64,000 bases of DNA from Streptomyces katrae (GTDB lineage: Bacteria; Actinomycetota; Actinomycetes; Streptomycetales; Streptomycetaceae). Under the pieces are notes generated by a model. The model had not been told where the DNA came from. It searched no databases and saw only the letters and a list, made by a program, of their open reading frames with translations. Location: positions 434,001-498,000 of the forward strand of contig NZ_JNZY01000010.1 of the NCBI RefSeq assembly GCF_000717655.1, in the 5' to 3' direction. The position numbers and the translations under genes are program-made. Shown piece by piece: positions 24,140 through 32,625 of this stretch. How positions within the stretch are numbered: position 1 is the stretch's first letter; each line of letters starts with the position of its first letter.

Positions 24140-25078
24140 GTGATCGCGATGCCGGAGGAGTTCGCGCGGAGCACGGTCGAGCGCGATGGCGATGCCGGGG
24201 TGAAGTGGCTCGCCGAACTGCCCCGGATCGTGGATGAGTTGCTGGGGCGCTGGGGCTGCGTGCCGGACGGGGAGGTCATGCACGGGGGCGTTGGCGTCAT
24301 CGTTCCGGTGCAACGGCGGGCTGAGGGCACCGCTGTGCTCAAGGTGTCTTTTCCGCACCCCGGCAACGTGCATGAGCCGGACGCGTTCGCCGCGTGGGGT
24401 GGGCGCGGGGCCGTCGTGCTGTACGAGCGCGACGACGAGCAGTTCGCGATGTTGCCGGAACGTATCCAGGCGTCGACCTTGGCGGAGATCGACGACGGCG
24501 ACGAGGTGGTGACGGTCGCCGGGCGGCTCAATCGCCGCCTGGCCGTCCCCGCACCCTCCGGCCTGCCTCGGCTGCAAGAGCAGGCCGACGCCTGGGAGGA
24601 GCAGCTGCGCAAGGATGCCGAGGAGCTGGCTCACACCCTGCGGGATCACGTGGTGGACGCCGCCGTGGCGACCGTTCGCGAGCTGGGCCGGGCCCAGCCG
24701 GACACCCTCATCCACGGCGACCTCCATGCCCGGAACATCCTGCGCGCCGACCGCGAGCCGTGGCTGGCCGTCGATCCCAAGGGTTACGTGGGAGACCCCG
24801 CCTACGACGGCGGCACACTGCTCAAGTCACGTGCCCTGGCGCTCCTTGAAGCGGATGACCCGCGCAAGGCCGTCCATCGCGTCTTGGACGTCTTCGCCGA
24901 GGCCGCGGAACTCGACCGGGAGCGCGTCCAGCGCTGGTCCCAGTTCCATGCCGTCCAGGCCGCGTTCTGGGGCGCCGCCACGGTTTTCGGGTCGCCCGCA
25001 GCGGACCGCGACTGGACTGGCTCACCGAATTCGTGGACGGGCTTGCGGAGTTGCTTACGGGACGGCCGTGAACCGTGA
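24140..25078 (+). CDS. Aminoglycoside/hydroxyurea phosphotransferase-like kinase with frameshifted C-terminus
   Basis: A 312-aa APH(6)/streptomycin-kinase-like protein. The kinase signature TLIHGDLHARNILR (catalytic Asp, ~residue 194) and AVDPKGYVGDPAYD (metal-binding Asp) are intact, and the N-lobe shows GVIVPVQ and AVLKVSFP. Such enzymes phosphorylate aminoglycoside or related hydroxyls and give resistance. The end is abnormal: a tandem ACTGGACTGG at 25011-25020 shifts the frame. The family-like tail DWLTEFVDGLAELLTGRP is encoded one frame over, while the annotated frame ends in an unrelated 20-residue tail. The catalytic core is complete, so activity may survive. Confidence 0.85.
   Translation: MIAMPEEFARSTVERDGDAGVKWLAELPRIVDELLGRWGCVPDGEVMHGGVGVIVPVQRRAEGTAVLKVSFPHPGNVHEPDAFAAWGGRGAVVLYERDDEQFAMLPERIQASTLAEIDDGDEVVTVAGRLNRRLAVPAPSGLPRLQEQADAWEEQLRKDAEELAHTLRDHVVDAAVATVRELGRAQPDTLIHGDLHARNILRADREPWLAVDPKGYVGDPAYDGGTLLKSRALALLEADDPRKAVHRVLDVFAEAAELDRERVQRWSQFHAVQAAFWGAATVFGSPAADRDWTGSPNSWTGLRSCLRDGREP
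25011..25020 (+). repeat. 5-bp tandem duplication (ACTGG x2) causing a frameshift
   Basis: The two ACTGG copies are adjacent within the phosphotransferase gene. Removing one copy restores a frame that reads through the expected C-terminal helix to TGA at about 25069-25071, eight bases before the present stop. This looks like a replication-slippage event or an assembly error. Confidence 0.8.
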
Positions 25079-25263
25079 TGGGGCATCCACCCCCTGGGCG
25101 CGCAGCACATCCGCTCGTGCAGGATGCGGCCCACGTGGCGCGCTGAGCGGTACGGCCCTGAGAAAAACACCTGGCAGACCAGGGCGAGGGCCCGTATGGT
25201 CATCGCGATGACGACCCACACCGCTCACAGAATGGGGGTCCCGTCCGCGCAAGGTGAGTGCTG

Positions 25264-26727
25264 ATGGCCACTCACACCGCGAACGAGGAATCCCCTCTCT
25301 CCCTCTGGCACCTCTCCCTCTGGCTGCGCGTGCGCGAGTTCGCCGTGCCGCCGTCCATGATCGAGACTGCGACCGCCCGCCGCCTTGCCGGCGACTGGGC
25401 CGGGGCATGTGCTGCCGCAGGCATCGATGTCGATCTCAACCTGCGTTCCACGGCGCGTACCCACGGGCGCGAACTCGCGGCCCGAATCCGGGCCGATCTC
25501 CGCAACCTGGTCCCCGACCTGCTGCGCTGGCACATGCCCAGGATCGCTCCCGACGGACTGCTGCGCCCGGGCCTGACCCTCTCCCTGGCCCGGTACGACA
25601 CTCCCGGTTCCGTCGGCGCACGCCCGGTGCACCTCGTGGCCCGGACGCCGCCGGCGTGGGCGGACGCCGGTCAGCGGATCAGCCTCGCGCTCTGGGACGG
25701 ATCTCACCGCGAGGCAGCCGCCCGCCGGCATCCGCATCCCCACCCCCACCCCCGGTTCCGCCTCGACCTGCACCGCCACCTGTGGGACGCCCGCCGGACC
25801 GATGAGCTCCGCATCCGGTCAGGGGCCGCCCCCCTGCCCGCCGACGCCACCCCCGCAACGGACCCGGACGTGCTCGGGCTCCTGCCGCAGGGGCGCCGCT
25901 GTGCCGTCGACCGGTGGGCGGCCGAGGCGGGGATCCTGCTCCGGGCCGACGGGTGTTCCACCCGTACCTTCACAGTACGGCTCGGGTCCCGGCAGAGGCT
26001 GGACCTGGACCTGGGCCCGGACCTGGGCCTCGTCGCGGACAGGGACGGCAGCGGCGGCCGGGACGACAGCGCCGCCAACAAGCCGCCCGCGCTACGAATC
26101 CCGGCGGCGTCCACGCACCCTGGCGCCCGCCCGCCCCCGGTCCTGCCCGACGCGGCGACCTGGCTCCTTCCCGACCTGGAACTGCTCCGCACCGGTTCGA
26201 TCGACGCCGACCGGCTGCACCCGCTGGTCGCGTCGGCACTCGTACCGGATCACGCGCCGACCGGCCCGTCCCGGGTCCCGCAACGCAGCGGCCGACCGCA
26301 CCTCGTCGAGTGTCGTGGGGCCCGGCACCGGATCGGGCTGGTCGACGGGGTACTGGCCCCGCTCGATCACGACCCGGCCGAGATCCGCCGGGAGGAACTG
26401 CTGGTTGCCCTGACCGGCACTCCGCTGCCCTGTCTGCAGGCGATCGACGAGGCACACCGGCGTCCGGACTGCCTCACCGGCGTACGCGAACGCCTGGACC
26501 ACGGCGACACCGCCGGTGCGCTGGCCGTCGTCGAGAGCCTGCTGGGCCCCGACGCACTGCTGCGCGACGGCGCCCTCCGGGACGAGCTGGAGGCGGCCGC
26601 GCGGCAGCGGATCACGTACGGGCTGTTCAGGGCCGGCCTGACCGGCCCCGGGCCCGGCCGCATCCGCCCGGGCCCCGGCCGCCCCCGCGGGCACCGCTCG
26701 CATCCCCGCCATACGGCAGGCCGCTGA
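25264..26727 (+). CDS. Uncharacterised 487-aa protein preceding MoxR and VWA genes
   Basis: ATG 25264 is chosen because GGTGA lies 6 nt upstream; GTG 25258 overlaps that ribosome site. No family was recognised. The protein is soluble and Arg/Leu/Pro-rich. It has a helical first half (LWLRVREFAVPPSMIETATARRLAGD), a His/Pro tract (RHPHPHPHPRF, ~residues 160-170), a middle LLPQGRRCAVDRW segment and a C-terminal tail of GPGPGRIRPGPGRPRG repeats. It is 67 bp upstream of the MoxR ATPase gene and co-directional. In known MoxR-VWA operons extra genes encode substrates or adaptors; that role is inference here. Confidence 0.75.
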   Translation: MATHTANEESPLSLWHLSLWLRVREFAVPPSMIETATARRLAGDWAGACAAAGIDVDLNLRSTARTHGRELAARIRADLRNLVPDLLRWHMPRIAPDGLLRPGLTLSLARYDTPGSVGARPVHLVARTPPAWADAGQRISLALWDGSHREAAARRHPHPHPHPRFRLDLHRHLWDARRTDELRIRSGAAPLPADATPATDPDVLGLLPQGRRCAVDRWAAEAGILLRADGCSTRTFTVRLGSRQRLDLDLGPDLGLVADRDGSGGRDDSAANKPPALRIPAASTHPGARPPPVLPDAATWLLPDLELLRTGSIDADRLHPLVASALVPDHAPTGPSRVPQRSGRPHLVECRGARHRIGLVDGVLAPLDHDPAEIRREELLVALTGTPLPCLQAIDEAHRRPDCLTGVRERLDHGDTAGALAVVESLLGPDALLRDGALRDELEAAARQRITYGLFRAGLTGPGPGRIRPGPGRPRGHRSHPRHTAGR

Positions 26728-26794
26728 CCCGGCGACCGCACTGCGCACCCGCCGTTCCCCCAGCGCACCACGAACCTACGAAAGGTGATCGAAC

Positions 26795-28060
26795 ATGCCC
26801 GCATACGCCCCGTTCGCCGTACGCAGCACCCCCACCGACCCCACCGACGACGTCCCCCAGCTCGACGTCGCCGGCGAGCTGCTGACCCTGCTCCGCGACA
26901 CCACGACCGAACCTCGCCCGGACACCCAACTCGAGGCCCTGACCCTCGCCGTGGCCGCCGACCTGCCCGTACTGCTGTGGGGCGAGCCGGGAATCGGCAA
27001 GACCGCGGCCCTCACCCAGCTCGCCGCGTCGCTGGACCTTCCCCTGACCACCGTGATCGCCAGCGTCCACGAGCCGTCCGATTTCTCGGGCCTGCCCATC
27101 ATCGGGGACGACCCCGCGGCACAGGGCGTTCCGATGGCCCCGCCGGACTGGGCCGTACGTCTCGTACGAGCCGGCCGGGGGCTGCTGTTCCTGGACGAGC
27201 TGTCCACCGCACCGCCGGCCGTCCAAGCCGCCCTGCTCCGCCTCGTCCTCGAGCGGCGGATCGGCGCCCTCCAACTGCCGCCCGGGGTCCGGATCGTGGC
27301 CGCGGCCAATCCGCGGTCCTCGGCGGCCGACGGCTGGGAGCTGAGCCCGCCGCTGGCGAACCGTTTCGTCCACCTCCAGTGGACCCACGACCACGACGTC
27401 GTCGTACGCGGCCTCGGCGGGACGTGGCCCCGGGCCACACTGCCACGGCTCGACCCTTCGATGCTGCCGCGGGCCGTGGACTTCGCCCGCCGCGCGGTGT
27501 GCGGGCTCCTCGCCGCGCGCCCCGGGCTCGTACACCGGCTGCCCAGTGGTGAAACCCGCCGGGGCGGCCCCTGGCCGTCACCTCGCAGCTGGGAGATGAC
27601 CCTGAGCCTGATCGCCTTCGCGACCGCCGCCGGCTCCTCCCGGGACGTACTGTCCCTGCTGGTCAGGGGCACGGTGGGGGACGGCCCCGGGCTGGAGCTG
27701 CTGGCGAGCCTGGACCGGATGGACCTCCCCGACCCCGAGGTCCTGCTCGCCGATCCGGCGGGCGCGGTCCTGCCCGAGCGGGGTGATCTGCGCCAAGCCG
27801 TACTCGACGGCGTGGTGGAAGCGGTCCGCAAGCGCCCGGACAGGACCCGCTGGGACGCGGCATGGGCGCTCCTGGTCCGGGCGCTGGAGACGGGAGCCCC
27901 GGACCTGGTGGTCGTCCCCGCGTCCACGCTCGCCTCGCTGCGCCGCGAGGAGTGGGACGTACCGGCCGCGATCGAACGGCTCGCCGGAGCGGTGTCCCTC
28001 TCCCGACGGGCGGACCAGGCGGCCGCCCGGGCCGCCGCGGGCACGAAGGGCCGACGATGA
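26795..28060 (+). CDS. MoxR-family AAA+ ATPase
   Basis: A 421-aa AAA+ ATPase with AAAGG before ATG 26795. Walker A is GEPGIGKTAA (~residues 64-73) and Walker B GLLFLDELSTAP. VRIVAAANPRS is the sensor-1 strand, and PLANRFVHLQW the arginine-finger region. The helical lid follows, and then a ~170-residue helical C-terminal part. MoxR ATPases act as chaperone-like remodelling factors together with VWA-domain proteins, which matches the next gene, joined by an ATGA overlap. The target is unknown; the preceding 487-aa protein is a candidate. Confidence 0.9.
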   Translation: MPAYAPFAVRSTPTDPTDDVPQLDVAGELLTLLRDTTTEPRPDTQLEALTLAVAADLPVLLWGEPGIGKTAALTQLAASLDLPLTTVIASVHEPSDFSGLPIIGDDPAAQGVPMAPPDWAVRLVRAGRGLLFLDELSTAPPAVQAALLRLVLERRIGALQLPPGVRIVAAANPRSSAADGWELSPPLANRFVHLQWTHDHDVVVRGLGGTWPRATLPRLDPSMLPRAVDFARRAVCGLLAARPGLVHRLPSGETRRGGPWPSPRSWEMTLSLIAFATAAGSSRDVLSLLVRGTVGDGPGLELLASLDRMDLPDPEVLLADPAGAVLPERGDLRQAVLDGVVEAVRKRPDRTRWDAAWALLVRALETGAPDLVVVPASTLASLRREEWDVPAAIERLAGAVSLSRRADQAAARAAAGTKGRR

Positions 28061-29289
28061 CCGGGGCGGCACCGGAGGCGCTGGACCTCGACAAGCTCTT
28101 CGCCGCCCGGCTGCACGCCGCCCGGGTCCGGCCCTACTTGGCGACCGCGCTGTTCGCCCTGCACACCGTCGAGTCTCGGCGGGTACCGACGATGGCCGTC
28201 GACCGGCACTGGCGGTGCTACGTCTCACCCGCGTTCGTGGACCGCATGCCGGTGGAGGAACTCGCCGGGGTGTGGGTGCACGAGGTGTCGCACCTGCTGC
28301 GCGACCACCACGGCCGTAGCGACCGGGTCGCCCGGGAACGCGGACTGACCGGCCCGGGGGAGCGGCTGCGGATGAACATCGCCGCGGACTGCGAGATCAA
28401 CGACGACGTCTTCGGCGACGGGCTGGTCCGGCCGGAAGACGCGGTCGATCCGCTGTCCTTGGGGCTGTCCGAGGGGCAGCTCATGGAGGACTACCTGCGC
28501 CAGTTCACGCTCGGGCCCCGTACGCAGCACATGGCCTGGCTGGACTGCGGCAGCGGCGTCGACGGACTGGAACGGGAATGGGACCTCGGGGAGGACGGCG
28601 CGCACGGACTCAGCGAGCAGGAGCGGGACGCGGTGCGGTTCCGGGTGGCGCAAGGCATCAGGGGCCGCCCGGGAAGTGCCTCGAAGGGGTGGAAGCGCTG
28701 GGCGGAGGAAGCCTTCCACCCGCCGCAGCCGTGGCGGGAGTTGCTGGGAGCGGCGGTCCGTTCGGCGGCCTCCGGTTCCGGCGCGGGCGAGGACTACTCG
28801 TACGGCCGCCCGTCGCGGCGCTCGGCCGGGCTGCCCGGCACCGTTCTGCCGAGCCTGCGGCGCAGGCCGCCCCGGGTCTCCGTGGTCATCGACACCTCCG
28901 CCTCCGTCAGCGACGCCGAGCTGGGCAGCGCGCTCCTGGAGGTCGCCGCGATCAGCCGTGCCGTGGGCGGCCGTCGGGACCTGGTCACCGTGGTGGCGTG
29001 CGACGCGGCGGCCCGCATCGCCCATCCCCTGTGCCGTGCCGAGGGAATCGCGCTGGTGGGGGGTGGGGGTACGGATCTGCGCAGCGGCTTCGCGAAGGCC
29101 CTCCGGGCGGGAGCCCGGCCGGACGTCATCGTGGTCCTGACGGACGGGCAGACCCCCTGGCCGAGTACACGACCGGCGTGCCGGACGGTGGTCGGCCTCT
29201 TTCCCCGGCACCAGTCGTGGGACGAGGACGACCCCGAATACGTGCCGGACTCGCCGCCCGCGTGGGCCCGCGTGGTCGCCATCGGATAG
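28057..29289 (+). CDS. VWA-like protein with N-terminal putative zinc metallopeptidase domain (DUF2201 type)
   Basis: A 410-aa protein; ATG 28057 overlaps the MoxR stop. The N-terminal half carries WVHEVSHLLRDHH (HExxH, ~residues 74-78), followed by MNIAADCEINDDVF. These are the putative metallopeptidase features of DUF2201 proteins. The C-terminal half is a VWA-like domain with a MIDAS motif VVIDTSASVSDAEL (DxSxS), GGGGTDLRSGF for the conserved Thr and VIVVLTDGQTPWP for the conserved Asp. VWA-MoxR pairs form ATP-driven assembly or activation machines; a peptidase-like partner suggests regulated proteolysis or metal-dependent binding. Confidence 0.88.
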   Translation: MTGAAPEALDLDKLFAARLHAARVRPYLATALFALHTVESRRVPTMAVDRHWRCYVSPAFVDRMPVEELAGVWVHEVSHLLRDHHGRSDRVARERGLTGPGERLRMNIAADCEINDDVFGDGLVRPEDAVDPLSLGLSEGQLMEDYLRQFTLGPRTQHMAWLDCGSGVDGLEREWDLGEDGAHGLSEQERDAVRFRVAQGIRGRPGSASKGWKRWAEEAFHPPQPWRELLGAAVRSAASGSGAGEDYSYGRPSRRSAGLPGTVLPSLRRRPPRVSVVIDTSASVSDAELGSALLEVAAISRAVGGRRDLVTVVACDAAARIAHPLCRAEGIALVGGGGTDLRSGFAKALRAGARPDVIVVLTDGQTPWPSTRPACRTVVGLFPRHQSWDEDDPEYVPDSPPAWARVVAIG

Positions 29290-29315
29290 CGCCGCTTGCG
29301 ATCGCCGTGGTTTGG

Positions 29316-29321
29316 TAGCGT
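29316..29321 (+). promoter_or_regulatory. -10 box TAGCGT of a leaderless transcript
   Basis: TAGCGT ends 7 nt before ATG 29329 and no ribosome site is present, so transcription probably starts at or next to the start codon, separate from the upstream VWA gene, which stops only 26 bp before it. Confidence 0.5.
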
Positions 29322-29328
29322 CCCCCAG

Positions 29329-29865
29329 ATGATGGTGGGCACCGCACAGACCCGGCTGATCGTGCTGCGAGGCAACTCGGCGTCGGGGAAGTCGACCGTC
29401 GCCGCGGGGATCCGGGAACGGTTCGGCCGTGGCGTGGCCCTGGTTGGGCAGGACAATCTGCGCCGGGTCGTGCTGCGTGAACGCGACCGGCCCGCGGCCG
29501 CGAACATCGGCCTCATCGACGTCGTCGCCCGCTACTCGCTCGACGCCGGCTACCACGTCGTCCTCGAGGGGATCCTCTACACCGAGCACTACGGGGCCAT
29601 GCTGCACCGGCTGCGCGAGGAACACCGCGGGCCGACCCACGGCTACTACCTGGACGTCCCCTTCCACGAGACCCTGGCCCGGCACGCCACCAAGCCCCAG
29701 GCGGGCGAGTACGGGGAGAACGAGATGCGCGACTGGTACCGGCCGCTCGACCTGCTGCCCGGACCCGTCGAGACGGTCATCGACGCCGACAGCTCCCTGT
29801 CGGACACCGTCGACCGCATCATGCGCGACACGGGGCTCGCTGGTCTTCCGGCCCTCGAGCCCTGA
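29329..29865 (+). CDS. P-loop kinase/ATPase of the zeta-toxin/chloramphenicol-phosphotransferase-like class
   Basis: A 178-aa P-loop protein. Walker A is VLRGNSASGKSTVA near the N-terminus, and GYHVVLEGILYTEHYG is a Walker-B-like strand. YYLDVPFHETLARHATKP provides lid arginine/histidine residues. A second in-frame ATG is at 29332. The arrangement fits small ATP-dependent kinases of metabolites or nucleosides often annotated only as AAA family ATPase or kinase. A toxin role is not supported: no antitoxin gene is adjacent. It is monocistronic by the promoter evidence. Confidence 0.78.
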   Translation: MMVGTAQTRLIVLRGNSASGKSTVAAGIRERFGRGVALVGQDNLRRVVLRERDRPAAANIGLIDVVARYSLDAGYHVVLEGILYTEHYGAMLHRLREEHRGPTHGYYLDVPFHETLARHATKPQAGEYGENEMRDWYRPLDLLPGPVETVIDADSSLSDTVDRIMRDTGLAGLPALEP

Positions 29866-29942
29866 CCTCGCGTACGGTCGGGGGCTGCCTCACCCTGGGC
29901 CGGTCCGGTTCGTGTCGGCCGGGGAATACTGCGTACCTCGAT

Positions 29943-29962
29943 CGTCTACAGTTCCGTAGACG
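29943..29962 (+). promoter_or_regulatory. 7-bp inverted repeat upstream of the PAP2 gene
   Basis: CGTCTAC and GTAGACG are separated by AGTTCC. The element lies 36 bp before a small ATG frame and about 90 bp before the PAP2 start, in an otherwise featureless 130-bp gap, so it is a candidate operator or promoter element. Confidence 0.4.
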
Positions 29963-29998
29963 GGCTCTCACCCCTTCACCGCACGGGAGTTGTTCCCC

Positions 29999-30055
29999 AT
30001 GGCAGCCGCTCTCTCGGGCGCCACGCCGCGGCCGCGGCCGCGGATCGCCTCCTGA
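29999..30055 (+). CDS. Possible 18-codon leader peptide coupled to the PAP2 gene
   Basis: ATG 29999 is preceded by GGGAG at 8 nt and encodes an 18-residue basic peptide (Arg/Pro alternation near its end). Its TGA at 30053-30055 shares a base with the PAP2 ATG (TGATG). The PAP2 start itself has no good ribosome site, so translation may depend on ribosomes finishing this peptide. The frame and overlap are visible; real translation is inference. Confidence 0.4.
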   Translation: MAAALSGATPRPRPRIAS

Positions 30056-30699
30056 TGAAGACCGGCCAGGCGCCGTCGCCGACCCGTTGGGCCTTGGCCG
30101 CAGTGCTGTGCGCCGCACTGTTCGCACTGCTCACCGCCCTGGTCGTGGCCCGGCACGGCACCCCGTACGCCCTCGACGAGAGCTGGCACCGGTGGTCGGT
30201 GCAGCACCGCTCCTCCTTCCCGGTGGCCCTTGCACGCGGCTTCACGGCAACCGGCAGCGGTCCCGTCCCGTACGCGTGCGCCGTCGCCGCCGGGCTCATC
30301 GCGGGCCGGGGTTCCCGCGGCCGGGTGATGACTGCCGCGGGCGCGCTCGGCTTTCTGGTGCTCGTCCAGGTCGTGCGCCACGCCGTCCTCTACGGCGTGG
30401 CGCGGCCGCGTCCGCCCCTCGCCGACTGGGCCGTGCTCGCCACGTGGTCCGCCTTCCCCTCGGGCCACGCCACCACCTCGGTGATCGTGGCCGGGCTGCT
30501 GGGCTGGGCCGCATGGCGTACGGCGACTCCGGCCACCGCCCGGTTCTGCTGGGCCCTGGCGGCCTGCTGGGCCATCTCCGTCGGCCTGTCCCGGATCTAC
30601 CTCGGGGTGCACTGGCCCACGGACGTGCTCGGCGGCTGGCTCTACGCCCTGACGTGGCTGACCGCCGCAAGGGCTTTGGCCGCGGCGAAACGTATGTGA
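30055..30699 (+). CDS. PAP2-family membrane phosphatase
   Basis: A 214-aa integral membrane protein with about five to six helices and the three PAP2 phosphatase motifs: VARPRPPLADW (a KxxxxxxRP-like motif 1, in which R substitutes), AFPSGHATTSV (PSGH, motif 2) and GLSRIYLGVHWPTDVLGGW (SRxxxxxHxxxD, motif 3). Such enzymes dephosphorylate lipid phosphates, for example undecaprenyl pyrophosphate or phosphatidate, at the outer membrane face. The length is typical. The start at ATG 30055 lacks its own ribosome site and is joined to the upstream mini-frame. Confidence 0.88.
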   Translation: MKTGQAPSPTRWALAAVLCAALFALLTALVVARHGTPYALDESWHRWSVQHRSSFPVALARGFTATGSGPVPYACAVAAGLIAGRGSRGRVMTAAGALGFLVLVQVVRHAVLYGVARPRPPLADWAVLATWSAFPSGHATTSVIVAGLLGWAAWRTATPATARFCWALAACWAISVGLSRIYLGVHWPTDVLGGWLYALTWLTAARALAAAKRM

Positions 30700-30924
30700 C
30701 ATCAGGCTGTTGCCGCCGCCGCAGGCGCCGCGGTAGACGGCCGTGTCGTCTGCCATCACTGCGGTCTGTCGCGGCCCTGCCGCCTTGCCCTCCCCGGGAG
30801 CACCTGAGTCCGACCTTCCCGCCCGGCGTTCGCCAGGACGCGGTCCGGCGCTGGGCGCCGCCGTGGCCGGCGGTACCGTCGCGGTCCTCCACGGCAGGTC
30901 CGCCCCCGGCAGCCCCGGCACGGG

Positions 30925-31167
30925 CGGCTCCGCCGTGCCGTCCCACGGCAAGCACTCGTCGTCGCGGCGGGCGTCCTCGCGTACGGGTTCCACGACCTCC
31001 AGGAGGCCGTCTTCCTCCCCGGCCTGCACACCCTCGCCTTCGACATCAGCGCCGCCGTCCCGGCCGACAGCCGGTACGGGACCCTCCTCAAGGGCGTGTT
31101 CAACTCCCAGCCCGACCGAGTGTGCCCGGACCGCTCCACCTCGGCCGGCCGAACCGGCACAAACTGA
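30925..31167 (+). pseudogene. efeU: Relic of the ferrous-iron permease EfeU (FTR1 family)
   Basis: Plus frame 1 reads ALVVAAGVLAYGFHDLQEA then VFLPGLHTLAFDISAAVPAD and YGTLLKGVFNSQPD, which I recognise as the conserved C-terminal region of actinobacterial EfeU permeases (the HDLQEAxFLPGL and YGTLLKGxFNFQP motifs). The N-terminal helices with the REXXE iron motifs are missing, the sequence upstream is not coding-like, and the last membrane helix is lost before TGA 31165-31167. No efeO or efeB gene is nearby. The rest of 30700-30924 holds nothing else I can assign. Confidence 0.65.
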
Positions 31168-31203
31168 TGTGCGGATCCGGTGTCAGGTTGACAGGCTGAG
31201 ATC

Positions 31204-32379
31204 ATGGACGATCTGACCACCACACCCCTCAGCGCGGAACTCCTGCGCGGCGCCCTCGACCTGGAGCGCACCGAGCACGGTCTGCTCCCGCACCGGCTGC
31301 CGGCCCGGGCCCGCGCCCAGTGCACCGACGGGCAGCTGGCCATGGCGGAGGCCCAGCCCTCCGGTGTGCGGCTGGTGTTCCGCACCCGGGCCACCGTCGT
31401 TGAGCTGGACACGCTCCGGACGAAGCCGGCCTACGCGGGCGCACCGCCCCGCCCCGACGGCGTGTACGACCTCCTGGTCGACGGCCGCCTGGCCGGGCAG
31501 TCCGGTGTGACCGGCGGCAACGTCCTCATGGTCGACATGGCCACCGGGTCCGCGGAGACCCGCCCCGGGCCGGTCGGCACGGTACGGTTCACCGGTCTGC
31601 CCGACCGGCCGAAGGACGTCGAGATCTGGCTGCCGTACAACGAGATCACCGAGCTCGTCGCCCTGCGCACGGACGCCCCCGTCGAGCCCGTACCCCAGGG
31701 GAGCCGCAGGGTGTGGCTGCACCACGGCAGTTCGATCAGCCACGGCTCGGACGCCGCGAGCCCCTCCACGACCTGGCCGGCACTGGCCGCCTCGCTCGGC
31801 GGTGTGGAGCTGGTCAACCTGGGGCTGGGCGGCAGCGCCCTGCTGGATCCGTTCACCGCCCGGGCGATGCGGGACACATCCGCGGACCTGATCAGCGTCA
31901 AGATCGGCCTCAACCTGGTCAACATGGACCTGATGCGTCTGCGCGCGTTCACCCCCGCGGTGCACGGCTTCCTCGACACCGTCCGCGAGGGGCATCCCAC
32001 CACGCCGCTGCTGGTGGTCTCGCCCATCCTGTGCCCCATCCACGAGGACACCCCCGGCCCCACCGCGCCGGACTTCAGCACCCTCGGAGCCGGGAGGCTG
32101 CAGTTCCGGGCCGCGGGAGACCCCGCCGAGCGTGTCACCGGGAAGCTGACGCTCAACGTCATCCGCGAGGAGCTGGCCCGCATCGTGGAACAACGGGCGG
32201 CCGACGACCACCACCTGCACTACGCCGACGGCCGCGAGCTGTACGGCGAGGCGGACTTCGCCGACCTCCCGCTGCCCGACCAACTCCACCCGGACGCCGC
32301 CACCCACCGCCGCATGGGCGGCCGCTTCGCCGAACTGGCCTTCGGCACCGGCGGCCCTTTCACCGCCCGCGGCGACTGA
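31204..32379 (+). CDS. SGNH/GDSL-family hydrolase (esterase)
   Basis: A 391-aa protein with the two-domain layout of SGNH_3-type esterases. An N-terminal beta domain (~residues 1-170) is followed by an SGNH domain whose block I is VWLHHGSSISHGSDA (Ser nucleophile), with GLGGSALLD (block II Gly), KIGLNLVN (block III Asn) and LPDQLHPDAATH (DxxH, block V). The substrate may be an acetylated sugar or another ester. No signal peptide is visible. It starts 36 bp after the efeU relic and stands alone. Confidence 0.85.
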   Translation: MDDLTTTPLSAELLRGALDLERTEHGLLPHRLPARARAQCTDGQLAMAEAQPSGVRLVFRTRATVVELDTLRTKPAYAGAPPRPDGVYDLLVDGRLAGQSGVTGGNVLMVDMATGSAETRPGPVGTVRFTGLPDRPKDVEIWLPYNEITELVALRTDAPVEPVPQGSRRVWLHHGSSISHGSDAASPSTTWPALAASLGGVELVNLGLGGSALLDPFTARAMRDTSADLISVKIGLNLVNMDLMRLRAFTPAVHGFLDTVREGHPTTPLLVVSPILCPIHEDTPGPTAPDFSTLGAGRLQFRAAGDPAERVTGKLTLNVIREELARIVEQRAADDHHLHYADGRELYGEADFADLPLPDQLHPDAATHRRMGGRFAELAFGTGGPFTARGD

Positions 32380-32574
32380 GTCACCGCCCGGCTGCCGGAG
32401 CCGGCACCAGCCGCGGCCGGCGCTCCCAGGCGGCCGAGCGCTGGTCAGGAGCAGGGGCGGCCGGTCCGGAACGTGGTGGTGGCCGTGGCCGTGGCGATTG
32501 CGGCGGCGAGCAGGTGCTGCTCCATCCGGTGCAGAAGCTGGTGCTGCGCTTCCGCGCGCTGTCGGAGCCTCGCT

Positions 32575-32610
32575 CCGGTCCTCTCGGCGCCCCAACGCCG
32601 AGAGGACCGG
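32575..32610. terminator. Perfect 15-bp hairpin terminator
   Basis: CCGGTCCTCTCGGCG (32575-32589) and its exact complement (32596-32610) flank the loop CCCCAA. The hairpin is 16 bp past the stop of the minus-strand protease and about 200 bp past the plus-strand hydrolase, so it mainly terminates the protease transcript. The remaining part of the 32380-32625 gap has nothing else notable. Confidence 0.7.
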
Positions 32611-32625
32611 TCCTGCGGCCGTGCG

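Noticed and set aside
29329..29865. P-loop kinase as a zeta toxin of a toxin-antitoxin pair
   Set aside because: No small antitoxin gene is adjacent and the gene has its own promoter; a metabolic kinase is more likely.
30743..31216. 158-codon plus-strand frame over the EfeU relic
   Set aside because: The recognisable EfeU motifs are in a different frame; this frame is Ser/Pro/Arg-rich noise.
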